This document shows, one piece after another, positions 20,716 through 28,368 of a stretch of 28,376 nt of DNA. The notes beneath the pieces were generated by a model that saw nothing but the letters and a program-made list of their open reading frames with translations, did no database searches and had not been told where the DNA came from. Each line of letters opens with the position of its first letter. Within the stretch, counting starts at the first letter, position 1. Made by a program: the position numbers and the translations under genes. Source of the DNA: Paulinella micropora (Eukaryota > Cercozoa > Imbricatea > Euglyphida); assembly GCA_009731375.1 (NCBI GenBank), contig BJOX01000169.1, positions 313,477 through 341,852 of the forward strand. Direction: 5' to 3'.

Positions 20716-20849
20716 TTATCGGTGCATGTCAGCAGCGTACACTTTCTTGGGCTTGCTTTTTTGATCGGCATCTGTGCTTTTTCGAAGAACATCTGTGCTT
20801 TTTCGAAGAGCATCGGTGATTTTCTGAAGGTCGTCTGCCTTGAGCGTCT
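20716..20849 (-). CDS. Terminal coding exon, helical charged tail (inverted copy)
   Basis: Counterpart of 2294-2427 with the same 134-bp frame and acceptor TTGGTAG. The stop is TAA instead of TAG, one Gln codon changes synonymously, and one Arg becomes Pro. Preservation of the frame supports coding. Upstream exons would lie beyond the gap at 21255. Confidence 0.5.
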
Positions 20850-21130
20850 CTACCAACAATGATCAGCAATAAAAATAACAGCAACAGCAACTGCATGACT
20901 ACAGCAGCAACGGCAACAGTAGCAACTACAGCAACGACAACAGCAATGATGAGAGCGACGACAACACCAGCAACACTAGCAACAACAAAAACCAAAACAG
21001 CAAAATCAGCAGGGGCGGAAACACAACAACAACAACAGTAAAAATAACAAAAGCAACAAGGACAAGACAAGATCAATAACAACAATAATAACAAGAGCAA
21101 AACAACAACAACAACAACAACAACAACCTG
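20850..21130. repeat. Low-complexity AAC/AGC-rich tract (inverted copy)
   Basis: Reverse complement of 2011-2290, with a few indels near the CAA run. Open frames are poly-Thr/Asn/Leu by-products. Confidence 0.8.
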
Positions 21131-21216
21131 AACGCTTTGTGTGTTTCAGCTCTGTACGCTTGGTGCTCTGGGAACAGTTAGCCCGGGACGATGTCGTTGC
21201 CTTCAGACCGCCCTGC

Positions 21217-21254
<38 letters not shown>

Positions 21255-21645
21255 NNNNNNNNNNNNNNNNNNNNNNNNNNNNNNNNNNNNNNNNNNNNNN
21301 NNNNNNNNNNNNNNNNNNNNNNNNNNNNNNNNNNNNNNNNNNNNNNNNNNNNNNNNNNNNNNNNNNNNNNNNNNNNNNNNNNNNNNNNNNNNNNNNNNNN
21401 NNNNNNNNNNNNNNNNNNNNNNNNNNNNNNNNNNNNNNNNNNNNNNNNNNNNNNNNNNNNNNNNNNNNNNNNNNNNNNNNNNNNNNNNNNNNNNNNNNNN
21501 NNNNNNNNNNNNNNNNNNNNNNNNNNNNNNNNNNNNNNNNNNNNNNNNNNNNNNNNNNNNNNNNNNNNNNNNNNNNNNNNNNNNNNNNNNNNNNNNNNNN
21601 NNNNNNNNNNNNNNNNNNNNNNNNNNNNNNNNNNNNNNNNNNNNN
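21255..21645. other. Assembly gap (391 N) at the host/virus boundary
   Basis: An ATAG microsatellite enters the gap from the left, and unrelated AT-rich DNA leaves it on the right. The junction between host and virus-like DNA is therefore not visible. Confidence 0.98.
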
Positions 21646-21785
21646 GGTAAAATCTATGTGTGTTTTTGTAAAACAAAGGTATGTTTTCTGTCTTCATGTG
21701 TGTGTTTTTCGTCTTTTCTGTGCTTGTTTTTAATACTTGAATAGACATGTCCGCCACACATAAATGATCATCAAACACAACAAAT

Positions 21786-21829
21786 GGGGGAGGGGGGGCA
21801 ACGAACGAAGTTCGTGGGGGGGGAGGGGG
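21786..21829 (+). other. Hairpin flanked by G-runs
   Basis: GGGGGAGGGGGGG, then a short stem ACGAAC/GTTCGT with loop GAA (21801-21815), then GGGGGGGGAGGGGG. The flanking runs could form a G-quadruplex. Position near the virus-like left part suggests a terminal or regulatory structure, but this is not shown. No gene is seen in 21646-21983. Confidence 0.5.
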
Positions 21830-21966
21830 CGATAGCCACACTACTAAGGGGAAAAAAAGAGTTTTACTTTTTGCTTTTGACGATCCCGTTGTCCAAAAAT
21901 TGGTGGCGCGGTAAAAGTACTAACGATATTATTTTACCAATTTATATGTTAGAGACATATAAACAA

Positions 21967-21975
21967 TATATAAAA
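21967..21975 (+). promoter_or_regulatory. TATA-like element before the small zinc protein
   Basis: TATATAAAA lies 8 bases before the ATG at 21984, close to the pattern TATATAAGG found before the recombinase gene. Confidence 0.4.
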
Positions 21976-21983
21976 GGAATAAT

Positions 21984-22208
21984 ATGACGGAAGAAATAAA
22001 ACACGAGAAGTGCGGGAAGTGTAAATGTTGGAGACTGCCCGTACAATTCTTGAATGACAAGGGACGGAGGTTGAAAACTTGCAGTGATTGTAGGGTAAGG
22101 GGTGCGACAGAGAGGGCTAGGTATAAACACTATTGCCACACCTGTGGTTCAAACTACATCCGCGGACGTTATAGGGGTGTTTATTGTTGCAAGGAATGTG
22201 GGGTGTAG
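21984..22208 (+). CDS. Small cysteine-rich protein, two zinc ribbons
   Basis: 74 residues. An N-terminal pair CGKC...CSDC (residues 10-37, with the aromatic/basic spacer WRLPVQFLNDKGRRLKT) and a C-terminal pair CHTC...CKEC (about 51-72) look like two small zinc-binding knuckles. Short proteins with the CxKCK...KTCxxCR layout are common in large DNA viruses and their relatives, usually of unknown role. It is alone on its strand before a 770-bp non-coding stretch. A regulatory or nucleic-acid-binding role is inference only. Confidence 0.7.
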   Translation: MTEEIKHEKCGKCKCWRLPVQFLNDKGRRLKTCSDCRVRGATERARYKHYCHTCGSNYIRGRYRGVYCCKECGV

Positions 22209-22979
22209 GTAGTAAGGTAGCAAGGCTAGATACGACGAAATAACTCTTATAAAGTGTCATTCTTTTTTTTTCAAAGTCCTTATTTTTTTTGAAATGTTTT
22301 TTTTTCCAAAAAAGTTTGAAAAAATCTAATTTTTTTTTGAAAAAACTAAAAAAAAAGATAATTTTTTTTATCTTATCCCTTTTTTATTTTTAGTCTTCTT
22401 TTAATAGGAGTGTTATTTTATCTATAATAAGTCTTATTATTAATTTGAGCAAAAAGTCCCTTTTTTCTAGGAAATAAGTTTTAAGTTCTTTGAAATTGAT
22501 AGTAAGAGTTTTTATAAATAAACGAGGCTTAAAAAGGGGTCCGAAAAAACTTACTTATTTTTGGGTTAGGTTCTATTGACTGGACAAAAAAAGTTATTTT
22601 ATAATTTTTTTTTTCAATTGGCCTGTCAAAAAATTTAAGTTTTAAGTAAATTTTTAAGGACGGGCAGGAAGTCGTTTTATTCAATAAATCTCTTTATATT
22701 ATATCTTTATTTATTTATATTTTCTTTAAAATTCATTCAAAATAAGTAAGTAAAATAATAAAGTAAATAGTAAATAGAATTTCATTGGAAATCTTCTTAT
22801 AAGTCGTCCTTGTTTTTTGATATAAAGTCCTTTTTTTTTTGATGGGGTCCGAAAAAATTAGAAGATCTTCATGAAGGACTATATAAGGACCATAACCGAC
22901 TGACTTCAGCCGTCCGAAAAAAATGTTTAATTTTGATTTAAAATAATGAATGAATATAGGACTTGTCTAATATACACTG
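22209..22979. other. AT-rich non-coding region with repeated motifs
   Basis: About 770 bases without a gene in an otherwise packed element. GGGGTCCGAAAAAA occurs twice exactly (22536-22549, 22844-22857) and GTCCGAAAAAAA once (22912-22923). AAAGTCC followed by T-runs recurs near 22273, 22453 and 22824. ATAATAAG-T-CTTATTAT (22424-22440) is a perfect interrupted palindrome, AAGATAA/TTATCTT forms another stem near 22355, and GAAGATCTTC (22861-22870) is a palindrome. Candidate origin, promoter array or resolvase target, none proven. Confidence 0.5.
22880..22888 (+). promoter_or_regulatory. TATA-like element before the recombinase gene
   Basis: TATATAAGG is about 95 bases upstream of the recombinase ATG and 10 bases after the palindrome GAAGATCTTC. 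Confidence 0.4.
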
Positions 22980-24305
22980 ATGATGTGGAGCGAAGACGAT
23001 AGAAAATTTGTTAGGCAGGTAAGAGTTGCTACTACAGAAAATAAAATTTATGATGTTGTGTCTAACTTCTACGATAGTGAGTTGAAACCAAGTATTGCCT
23101 TTCATAATGCCATTATATCGCTATTTAGCACACCAACGAATGATGAAGAGGCACTTGAGGCACTAAAAGCCATATACCCGAAATATACTATCGTGTATCC
23201 TAATTTGAACAGCAGAAGACAAAGACTTTCTGAGGTAAGAAAAAAAGCAATAGAACCTTATCAAAGTGAAAAGGTATATGAAATGAGCAAACTGGATAAG
23301 TATTTTAATCTGAATGAAGACGAGCGGATTGATATTGTTGAGGGGTATAAGAAAGATGTCAAAGCCAAAAATGAACAAAAAATACAAATTGATGTTCGTG
23401 ATGTAATGGCTAAAATGAACGATATGATATTAAGTAATGACCCTTATCTTAAACTACTTGCTTTGATGATAGCAATTGGAGCGAGACATGTGGAAATATT
23501 TGATAAAAACACATATGAGTTGATACCAGATAAACCAAGTTGGCTGAGGGTAAATAATTTAGCAAAAAAGAGAGAGGGACAAGAAAAGAATTGGACTGAG
23601 AGACCTGTCGTCCTTTTTACTCCTGAATTCGTAATTGAACAAGTAAATTCAATAAGGAACCACTTCAAAAAGAAAAAAGCAGTTATCATCAACAAAGAAG
23701 GTGTGCTTGATAAACAAAAGAATAATGAACTAAATAAAAGAATTATCCAAATCTTTCCTTGGCTTTCGGAATACACACAAAAAAGTAGTATGTTGCGGAA
23801 ACTTTATGCTACTAGTTTGTCATATAGTAATTTTGCCAATCCGAAAATAGAGAATTTTAATACATGGGTTTCAAATGTGCTTGGTCATGGTGATATGCTC
23901 ACCAGTTTTAGTTATAGTTGGGTTAATGTGGCCGACCCCGAAGAAATTAAGGCAGAAGGAATTAAAACAGAATTAGAGGAGTTAAGAAGAAAGATAGATT
24001 TATGTTTGAATTTAAACAATATTAATGAAATGGAAAGTGAAAACGGAGAAGAAGAAAGCAAATATCAAATATTAGGGAAAAGGGCGAGTAGAGAGGATAA
24101 GTATAAATTGCTTGAACAGATTTACAACGACCATGGGGGAATAATAACAAATATCAAACTACGACAATTAAGTAAGATTGGAGCCGTTATTGTTAATAAG
24201 TTTATCAAAGAAAAGAAAGAAGTGCCACAAGAAGAAACCGCGACAGAGGAAGTAAAAGCACCATTAAGAAGAAGCACGAGAAACAAACAAAAACAAAAAG
24301 ATTAA
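22980..24305 (+). CDS. Tyrosine recombinase, telomere-resolvase (protelomerase)-like
   Basis: 441 residues. The catalytic set is visible: R169 in IAIGARHVEIF, K196/K197 as the hairpin lysine, R273 in SSMLRKLYATSL, H303 in NVLGHGDMLTSF and nucleophile Y312 in SFSYSW. H to Y is 9 residues, as in this superfamily. The usual His of the HxxR motif is Ser270. R169 to R273 (104) and R273 to H303 (30) are nearer to phage protelomerases than to XerC/D. Residues 1-140 are a charged helical N-terminal part. After Y312 comes a coiled-coil-like stretch and a helix-turn-helix-like region (about 370-410), then a basic tail. It would cut and rejoin DNA through a 3'-phosphotyrosine, either to make closed hairpin ends or to integrate the virus. 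Its stop overlaps that of the next gene, which is on the other strand. The superfamily is secure; the resolvase role is inferred from spacing. Confidence 0.8.
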   Translation: MMWSEDDRKFVRQVRVATTENKIYDVVSNFYDSELKPSIAFHNAIISLFSTPTNDEEALEALKAIYPKYTIVYPNLNSRRQRLSEVRKKAIEPYQSEKVYEMSKLDKYFNLNEDERIDIVEGYKKDVKAKNEQKIQIDVRDVMAKMNDMILSNDPYLKLLALMIAIGARHVEIFDKNTYELIPDKPSWLRVNNLAKKREGQEKNWTERPVVLFTPEFVIEQVNSIRNHFKKKKAVIINKEGVLDKQKNNELNKRIIQIFPWLSEYTQKSSMLRKLYATSLSYSNFANPKIENFNTWVSNVLGHGDMLTSFSYSWVNVADPEEIKAEGIKTELEELRRKIDLCLNLNNINEMESENGEEESKYQILGKRASREDKYKLLEQIYNDHGGIITNIKLRQLSKIGAVIVNKFIKEKKEVPQEETATEEVKAPLRRSTRNKQKQKD

Positions 24306-24577
24306 TACTTAACAACGATTAAAGGAGGTTCATGGTATCTTACTCTAATATTAGACTCTCGTCTGTAGCAATTAATGGAACAGATCGTGAAAAACTGAAC
24401 ACCATCTACATTATCAATATCAACTGCTATGATAGGTGGGTGTGATTGGAATGTGCGAGACAAACCGCATATATTACAAAATTCTTTTTTATAATCCTGC
24501 TGGGACATTTCTGAATAAACAAATGTCCTTATATGTCCAATTATATCACTCGGCAAATCGTGTATTATTATTGGCAT
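24302..24577 (-). CDS. Small protein with F-box-like start and zinc-binding cysteines
   Basis: 91 residues. The start IIIHDLPSDIIGHIRTFVYS resembles the first half of an F-box (LPxDIIxxI). Cysteine pairs CNIC (about residue 34) and CSINC (about 67) look like a treble-clef or ribbon zinc site. It is convergent with the recombinase, sharing the TTAA in which both stop codons lie, and divergent from the fibre gene across 24 bases. Possibly a viral adaptor to host ubiquitin ligases, but that rests on a short motif only. Confidence 0.6.
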   Translation of the reverse strand: MPIIIHDLPSDIIGHIRTFVYSEMSQQDYKKEFCNICGLSRTFQSHPPIIAVDIDNVDGVQFFTICSINCYRRESNIRVRYHEPPLIVVKY

Positions 24578-24601
24578 ATTTTATATAATATAAAATATAA
24601 A
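24578..24601. promoter_or_regulatory. 24-bp bidirectional AT-only spacer
   Basis: The only DNA between two divergent start codons (24577 minus, 24602 plus) is made wholly of A and T, with TATAAAATAT-like sequence on both strands. Similar sequence precedes the 75-residue and penton genes, so it is likely a compact viral promoter. Confidence 0.55.
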
Positions 24602-25833
24602 ATGAACCTTTTTGGTCAAAGCACGAATACACCATCTTCATCAACTACATCATCATCTTCTTCTTTATCTATTGATAGTATTAAAGATGCTTTACCAACA
24701 ACCGCCTTTGGAGAATTGCGAACGGCCACTTTGTCTCCAGTATTACAAAATGTATTTACATATGGCATTAATACTCGTTTCTTTGACAAAACGGAGACTA
24801 ATGGCGGGGTGGTATCGTCTGCTAATTCAATGGCGGTTTTAACGACATCCGCCTTAGGTAATTCAACGGCACAGATTACGACTATTGAACGAGCCAAATA
24901 TAGAAGTGGTATGGGGTTAGTTGCTAGATTTTCCGCATTGTTTCCGTCATCTATCGCCGCAGATAGTTTCAATTGCGATATTGGCATAGGCACACCAGCA
25001 GACAATTTATGTGTTGACAATCAAGTTTGGGAATGTCCGTCGTAAGAACGGCGGGAGGTGCAGAAAATGTGGTCAGTCAATATGCTTGGAATGTTGATAA
25101 ATGTAATAATACTGGAAACTTCCCCGCGATTGATTTTACTAAATTGAATGTGTTTGAAATAGTTGTTCAATATCTGGGCAGTGGTCAAATTACATTCAAA
25201 ATAGAAAACCCGCGAACTGGACGAATGGAAGTAATTCATTCAATTAAATACGCGAGCACTGCTACCACTCCATCATTGGATCAGGCGGCGTTTGCGATTT
25301 ATGCGAAGGCATATTCGTCAAGTCTTGGATCCGTTGTAATGAAAACTGCTAGCATGTTTTTGGCAGTTGAAGGGAATATTGATCGGACTATTGCTATAAC
25401 TAATTCGTATGACAATGTTAAAACTATAGGAGCAACTGAAAATGCTATATTTACTATTAGAAATCGTGCCACATTCAATAGCAAAACGAATTACAACATA
25501 ATCTACTTTGAGAATTTATGTATCAGCAATTCAGATACTAAAACATGTATCGCGAGAATTATTCTTAATACCACATTGGGAGGAACACCTTCTTATTCAA
25601 ATTACGATACCGCCACATCATTGGCTGAAGTAGATACGGCAGGAACTACAAGAACGGGCGGAAGTGTGATATTTACATATGTATTATCTGGTGGTTCATC
25701 TATATACATTGATTTGTCTCATTATAATATCAAGATAGGACCAAGTAAGACATTTACCATATCCGCACAAAATTCAAGCGGTGGAACAGCAAGTATTTAT
25801 GTAAGCCTTAACTGGATTGAAGACCAGATTTAA
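24602..25833 (+). pseudogene. Fibre-like surface protein gene, split by one frameshift
   Basis: Frame 1 (ATG 24602) encodes about 147 residues to TAA 25043-25045. The continuation is in another frame, open from about 25027 to 25833. A one-base loss (or -1 shift) near GTTTGGG (25025-25031) would account for it. The first part has a Ser/Thr-rich start and the segment ARFSALFPSSIAADSF followed by GIGTPADN. The second has FEIVVQYLGSGQITFKIENP, a pattern I associate with a widespread family of surface/fibre-like proteins of eukaryotic DNA viruses. The rest is beta-rich. It probably decorates the capsid and contacts the host cell. The break may be a sequencing error in a homopolymer, decay of an integrated copy, or a programmed shift; no canonical slippery heptamer is in phase. 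Confidence 0.65.
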
Positions 25834-25860
25834 ACAAAAAAAAGAATACTTTATTTATGC

Positions 25861-26088
25861 TTATTTGTCAACTTTCTTTTGTATCTCTATGGCCATTTTT
25901 TTACTGTATTCAAAATCTTTATCCTTAATCAGTTCTTCGGTTAGTTGTGCGTGATCTTTCTTCAAATATTTGTAGAATTGATCAATATTGGCACCACATG
26001 GAATTAATGTCTTATGTTGTTGTTGTCGTTGTAAATTAATATTTTTGACTATAGTGAATAATATATCTAAATTTTCTATAAATGTCAT
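25861..26088 (-). CDS. Unknown 75-residue helical protein
   Basis: Starts MTFIENLDILFTIVKN, has a QRQQQ stretch and a Lys-rich C-terminal helix. No recognised domain and no membrane segment. It lies between the penton gene (27 bp upstream on the same strand) and the convergent fibre gene (27 bp away). The start is preceded by CTATAAAATATA. Packed position and promoter-like sequence support a real gene. Confidence 0.55.
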   Translation of the reverse strand: MTFIENLDILFTIVKNINLQRQQQHKTLIPCGANIDQFYKYLKKDHAQLTEELIKDKDFEYSKKMAIEIQKKVDK

Positions 26089-26115
26089 TATATTTTATAG
26101 TTTTTTCTTTTTTTA
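26089..26115 (-). promoter_or_regulatory. AT-rich spacer with TATAAAATATA before the 75-residue gene
   Basis: Reading the minus strand, CTATAAAATATA abuts the ATG. The whole penton-to-75-residue spacer is 27 bases. Confidence 0.45.
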
Positions 26116-26913
26116 TTACGCATGATACGCCTTCAAGAGAATACTAACTTCAAAGTTCAAAGGAACCTCCAAAACTTCACCTTGCGCATTTCTAATGACG
26201 ATATCAATAGACCTTAAGCTCTTGGTGGTATTGAATGGGACGTAATCTGCAACATCGTTTGACGATTCAAAATAGGCTTGTACCCCGTACGGTTTATCTA
26301 AATTACATTTACCAACGACAGAGAAATTACCATTTGCTTTAACTAAACCAGACTGATTCAAAGCACGACTATGAACATAAACGGCCGTTTCACCGATTAG
26401 ATTGACTATAGACTGCATCGTGCTACTTGCCGCCGCCGAAATATCGGCAGTTAGTCCTATCTTGTCTCTAATCGTGCTATTGTCAAGATCAAAAGCATAC
26501 GTATCACCAGTGAAAGCGAAATTCAATTTATTAACGGAGTTCAAAGTTATAACTACGGAGTTAGGGGTAATTGCTGAATTAATCGCAGTTTGAAGGGCGG
26601 TAATAAATGTATCAATGGTGTATTGATTTTCTGTTACGATTGCAGTTTTTGTAGCCGATCCAGTTGTTTTAATCAATGTGAGAGTGTTGGCATAACTCGG
26701 TATGTTTGGGAAAACGTTTGGAATGGAGATACTTTTAACGACATAAGCACTGATTATATCAATATTACGACCAGTTGCTGGTAAATCAACGACGAAACGG
26801 CCATTGTGAGTAGAAGCGGATTTTGATTCTGTTTTATCGCTTGAGGAGACGCGAAGGAGGAAATTTTTTCTCGTGCGTTTTTCGTCTTCTAAGTTAGAGA
26901 TCGTAAATGACAT
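26116..26913 (-). CDS. Penton-like minor capsid protein
   Basis: 265 residues, beta-rich, lying directly downstream of the major capsid gene on the same strand, the position usual for the single-jelly-roll penton protein in polinton-like viruses and virophages. The N-terminus is charged (MSFTISNLEDEKRTRKNF). Residues 30-70 hold a PATGRNIDIISAYVVKSISI segment, and the C-terminus has SLRSIDIVIRNAQGEVLEVP followed by a hydrophobic strand. A closing strand with DxxG-type turn near the C-terminus is what I expect of this family. No signal peptide or membrane helix. It would occupy the fivefold vertices. The assignment rests on position and fold pattern. Confidence 0.7.
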   Translation of the reverse strand: MSFTISNLEDEKRTRKNFLLRVSSSDKTESKSASTHNGRFVVDLPATGRNIDIISAYVVKSISIPNVFPNIPSYANTLTLIKTTGSATKTAIVTENQYTIDTFITALQTAINSAITPNSVVITLNSVNKLNFAFTGDTYAFDLDNSTIRDKIGLTADISAAASSTMQSIVNLIGETAVYVHSRALNQSGLVKANGNFSVVGKCNLDKPYGVQAYFESSNDVADYVPFNTTKSLRSIDIVIRNAQGEVLEVPLNFEVSILLKAYHA

Positions 26914-26955
26914 TGCTATATTATAAAATAATATATTTTAATTTTTAATTTTTTT
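26914..26955 (-). promoter_or_regulatory. AT-rich promoter-like spacer before the penton gene
   Basis: 42 bases almost wholly A/T between the capsid stop and the penton ATG. Minus-strand reading gives ATTTTATAATATAGCA before the start, similar to the spacers at 24578 and 26089. Confidence 0.45.
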
Positions 26956-28368
26956 TTATTGTTTTACAACACATCTACTGGGATAAATAGAAGCAACTTT
27001 GACATATTTCAACCAAGCAGTGATGGCACGAGTAGCATTATAATCGGCCGCGTAACGAATAGTGACTTCCGCAGTTCGTGAGTTATTAACTGCGAGACCA
27101 GACGCTCCAATGTGTGGCGATTGGTTGAGTGTCTGGATAATGGTAGCAAATCCTCCGTTATTATCTGTGTCAGTAGAGCCAGAGGGAGCATAAAATTTAC
27201 GAAAGTTTTCAAGAGAAACAGATGAACACATATAAGCATCGCGAATGCCCATAGTCGCTTGTAGATTGTTAACATACAATTCCGCACATCCTCTTCTAAC
27301 AGCGGCAACCGTATCGGTGCTTCCTCCAAGTTCCATCTTCTGTTGTGGAGCATACCAATCACCGATACGACATTGATATTGTTTATAAGGCATTATAACA
27401 GTTCCAAGGTTATCAATACTAGCATTGTCAGCAAGCACATTTTGAGTTACGATATACAAGCACTGAGCACGAGCAACGGCTTTATTTACTTGGAGATTAA
27501 AATCATCGGAAGTGCCCGGATTTGCCTTTTGGTTATAATATGTTTCATAAGTGTATGGGAGCCCATCCTTGCTTCCCATTTGTTCCATAATATTTCTCTG
27601 GACGGCGGGAGCAAGAGAGAATGTCTCCAACATAACAACAGGATTTGATACAGTGTAAGTCAAAGCAGCACCACTAAAATCAGCGGGAACTCCACCAGTG
27701 GCAGATCCAATAATGGTAAGTGCCTCCTGAGGTGGGGCGAATGTCAAGCGAAGCCTCATACCACTAATCAAAGAGGGAGGAATGAGAGTTTCTTCATTAA
27801 ACACTCCTGAGAAGTAATGGAGAGGAATACAAACCTTCAAATAATTACCAGTGGCCACGGCACTTGGAGTATTGACAGCAAAATCAATTACAACTTGATC
27901 AGTAACATTAGCATTAACTTCAAGACTTTCTCTCTGTCCCGCCATCTGTGCATGCCGACGATAATCAAAAGGATAATGCCACGGAAGAATATTTCGCACC
28001 ATCTTGTTCAAATCTTCAATTCGTTCAAGTTCGCTGCCATCCTTACTTTCCAACAAAAATCTTTCAAAAATAGCAGTTGCTGGAGTATTTAGGAAACCAA
28101 GAGCACAATCATTATCTGTTTTAGTGTCCAACCCGTCTGCCTTAACATCAAATGTTAAATAACAATTTTTTCCATAAACAAAATCAGTGCTGGCCTGTAG
28201 TGTAAAAATCATTTCAGTCCCCGACGAACTAGTGTAAGTCTGCTGGTCGGCAAAGTTCTTCTTAAAGATACTTCCCTGTTCGGTGAGTGCTAGATTTGCT
28301 GGCAACTCATATCTGAGATTGTTGAGGGTCATCAACTCCTCAGTATTCTTAGAATCCTTTCCTTCCAT
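26956..28368 (-). CDS. Major capsid protein, double jelly-roll type
   Basis: 470 residues, complete: ATG at 28366-28368 (minus strand) to TAA. Length and the alternation of beta strands with long loops fit the double-jelly-roll capsid proteins of polinton-like viruses, usually near 450-600 residues. Recognisable stretches are NLRYELPANLALTEQGSIFK, an early domain with LTFDVKADGLD, NILPWHYPFDYRRHAQMAGQ in the middle of the first jelly roll, and a C-terminal strand AITAWLKYVKVASIYPSR. It is followed on the same strand by the penton-like gene. Only 8 bases (poly-T on the plus strand) lie upstream inside the window, so its promoter is not visible. It would form the hexagonal capsomers of an icosahedral particle. 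Family assignment is by sequence character and gene order; subgroup not determined. Confidence 0.75.
   Translation of the reverse strand: MEGKDSKNTEELMTLNNLRYELPANLALTEQGSIFKKNFADQQTYTSSSGTEMIFTLQASTDFVYGKNCYLTFDVKADGLDTKTDNDCALGFLNTPATAIFERFLLESKDGSELERIEDLNKMVRNILPWHYPFDYRRHAQMAGQRESLEVNANVTDQVVIDFAVNTPSAVATGNYLKVCIPLHYFSGVFNEETLIPPSLISGMRLRLTFAPPQEALTIIGSATGGVPADFSGAALTYTVSNPVVMLETFSLAPAVQRNIMEQMGSKDGLPYTYETYYNQKANPGTSDDFNLQVNKAVARAQCLYIVTQNVLADNASIDNLGTVIMPYKQYQCRIGDWYAPQQKMELGGSTDTVAAVRRGCAELYVNNLQATMGIRDAYMCSSVSLENFRKFYAPSGSTDTDNNGGFATIIQTLNQSPHIGASGLAVNNSRTAEVTIRYAADYNATRAITAWLKYVKVASIYPSRCVVKQ

Larger units (their letters stand above)
18430..21254 (-). repeat. Inverted duplication, right arm
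   Basis: Reverse complement of 1889-4978, bounded on one side by the last intron and on the other by a CTAT microsatellite running into an N gap. Exon positions, splice sites and flanking low-complexity tracts correspond. A 488-base N run replaces the middle, including the place for the long coiled-coil exon. Confidence 0.9.

Noticed and set aside
25024-25034. Programmed -1 frameshift site in the fibre-like gene
   Set aside because: GTTTGGG is not a canonical X XXY YYZ heptamer in the zero frame, so error or decay is at least as likely.
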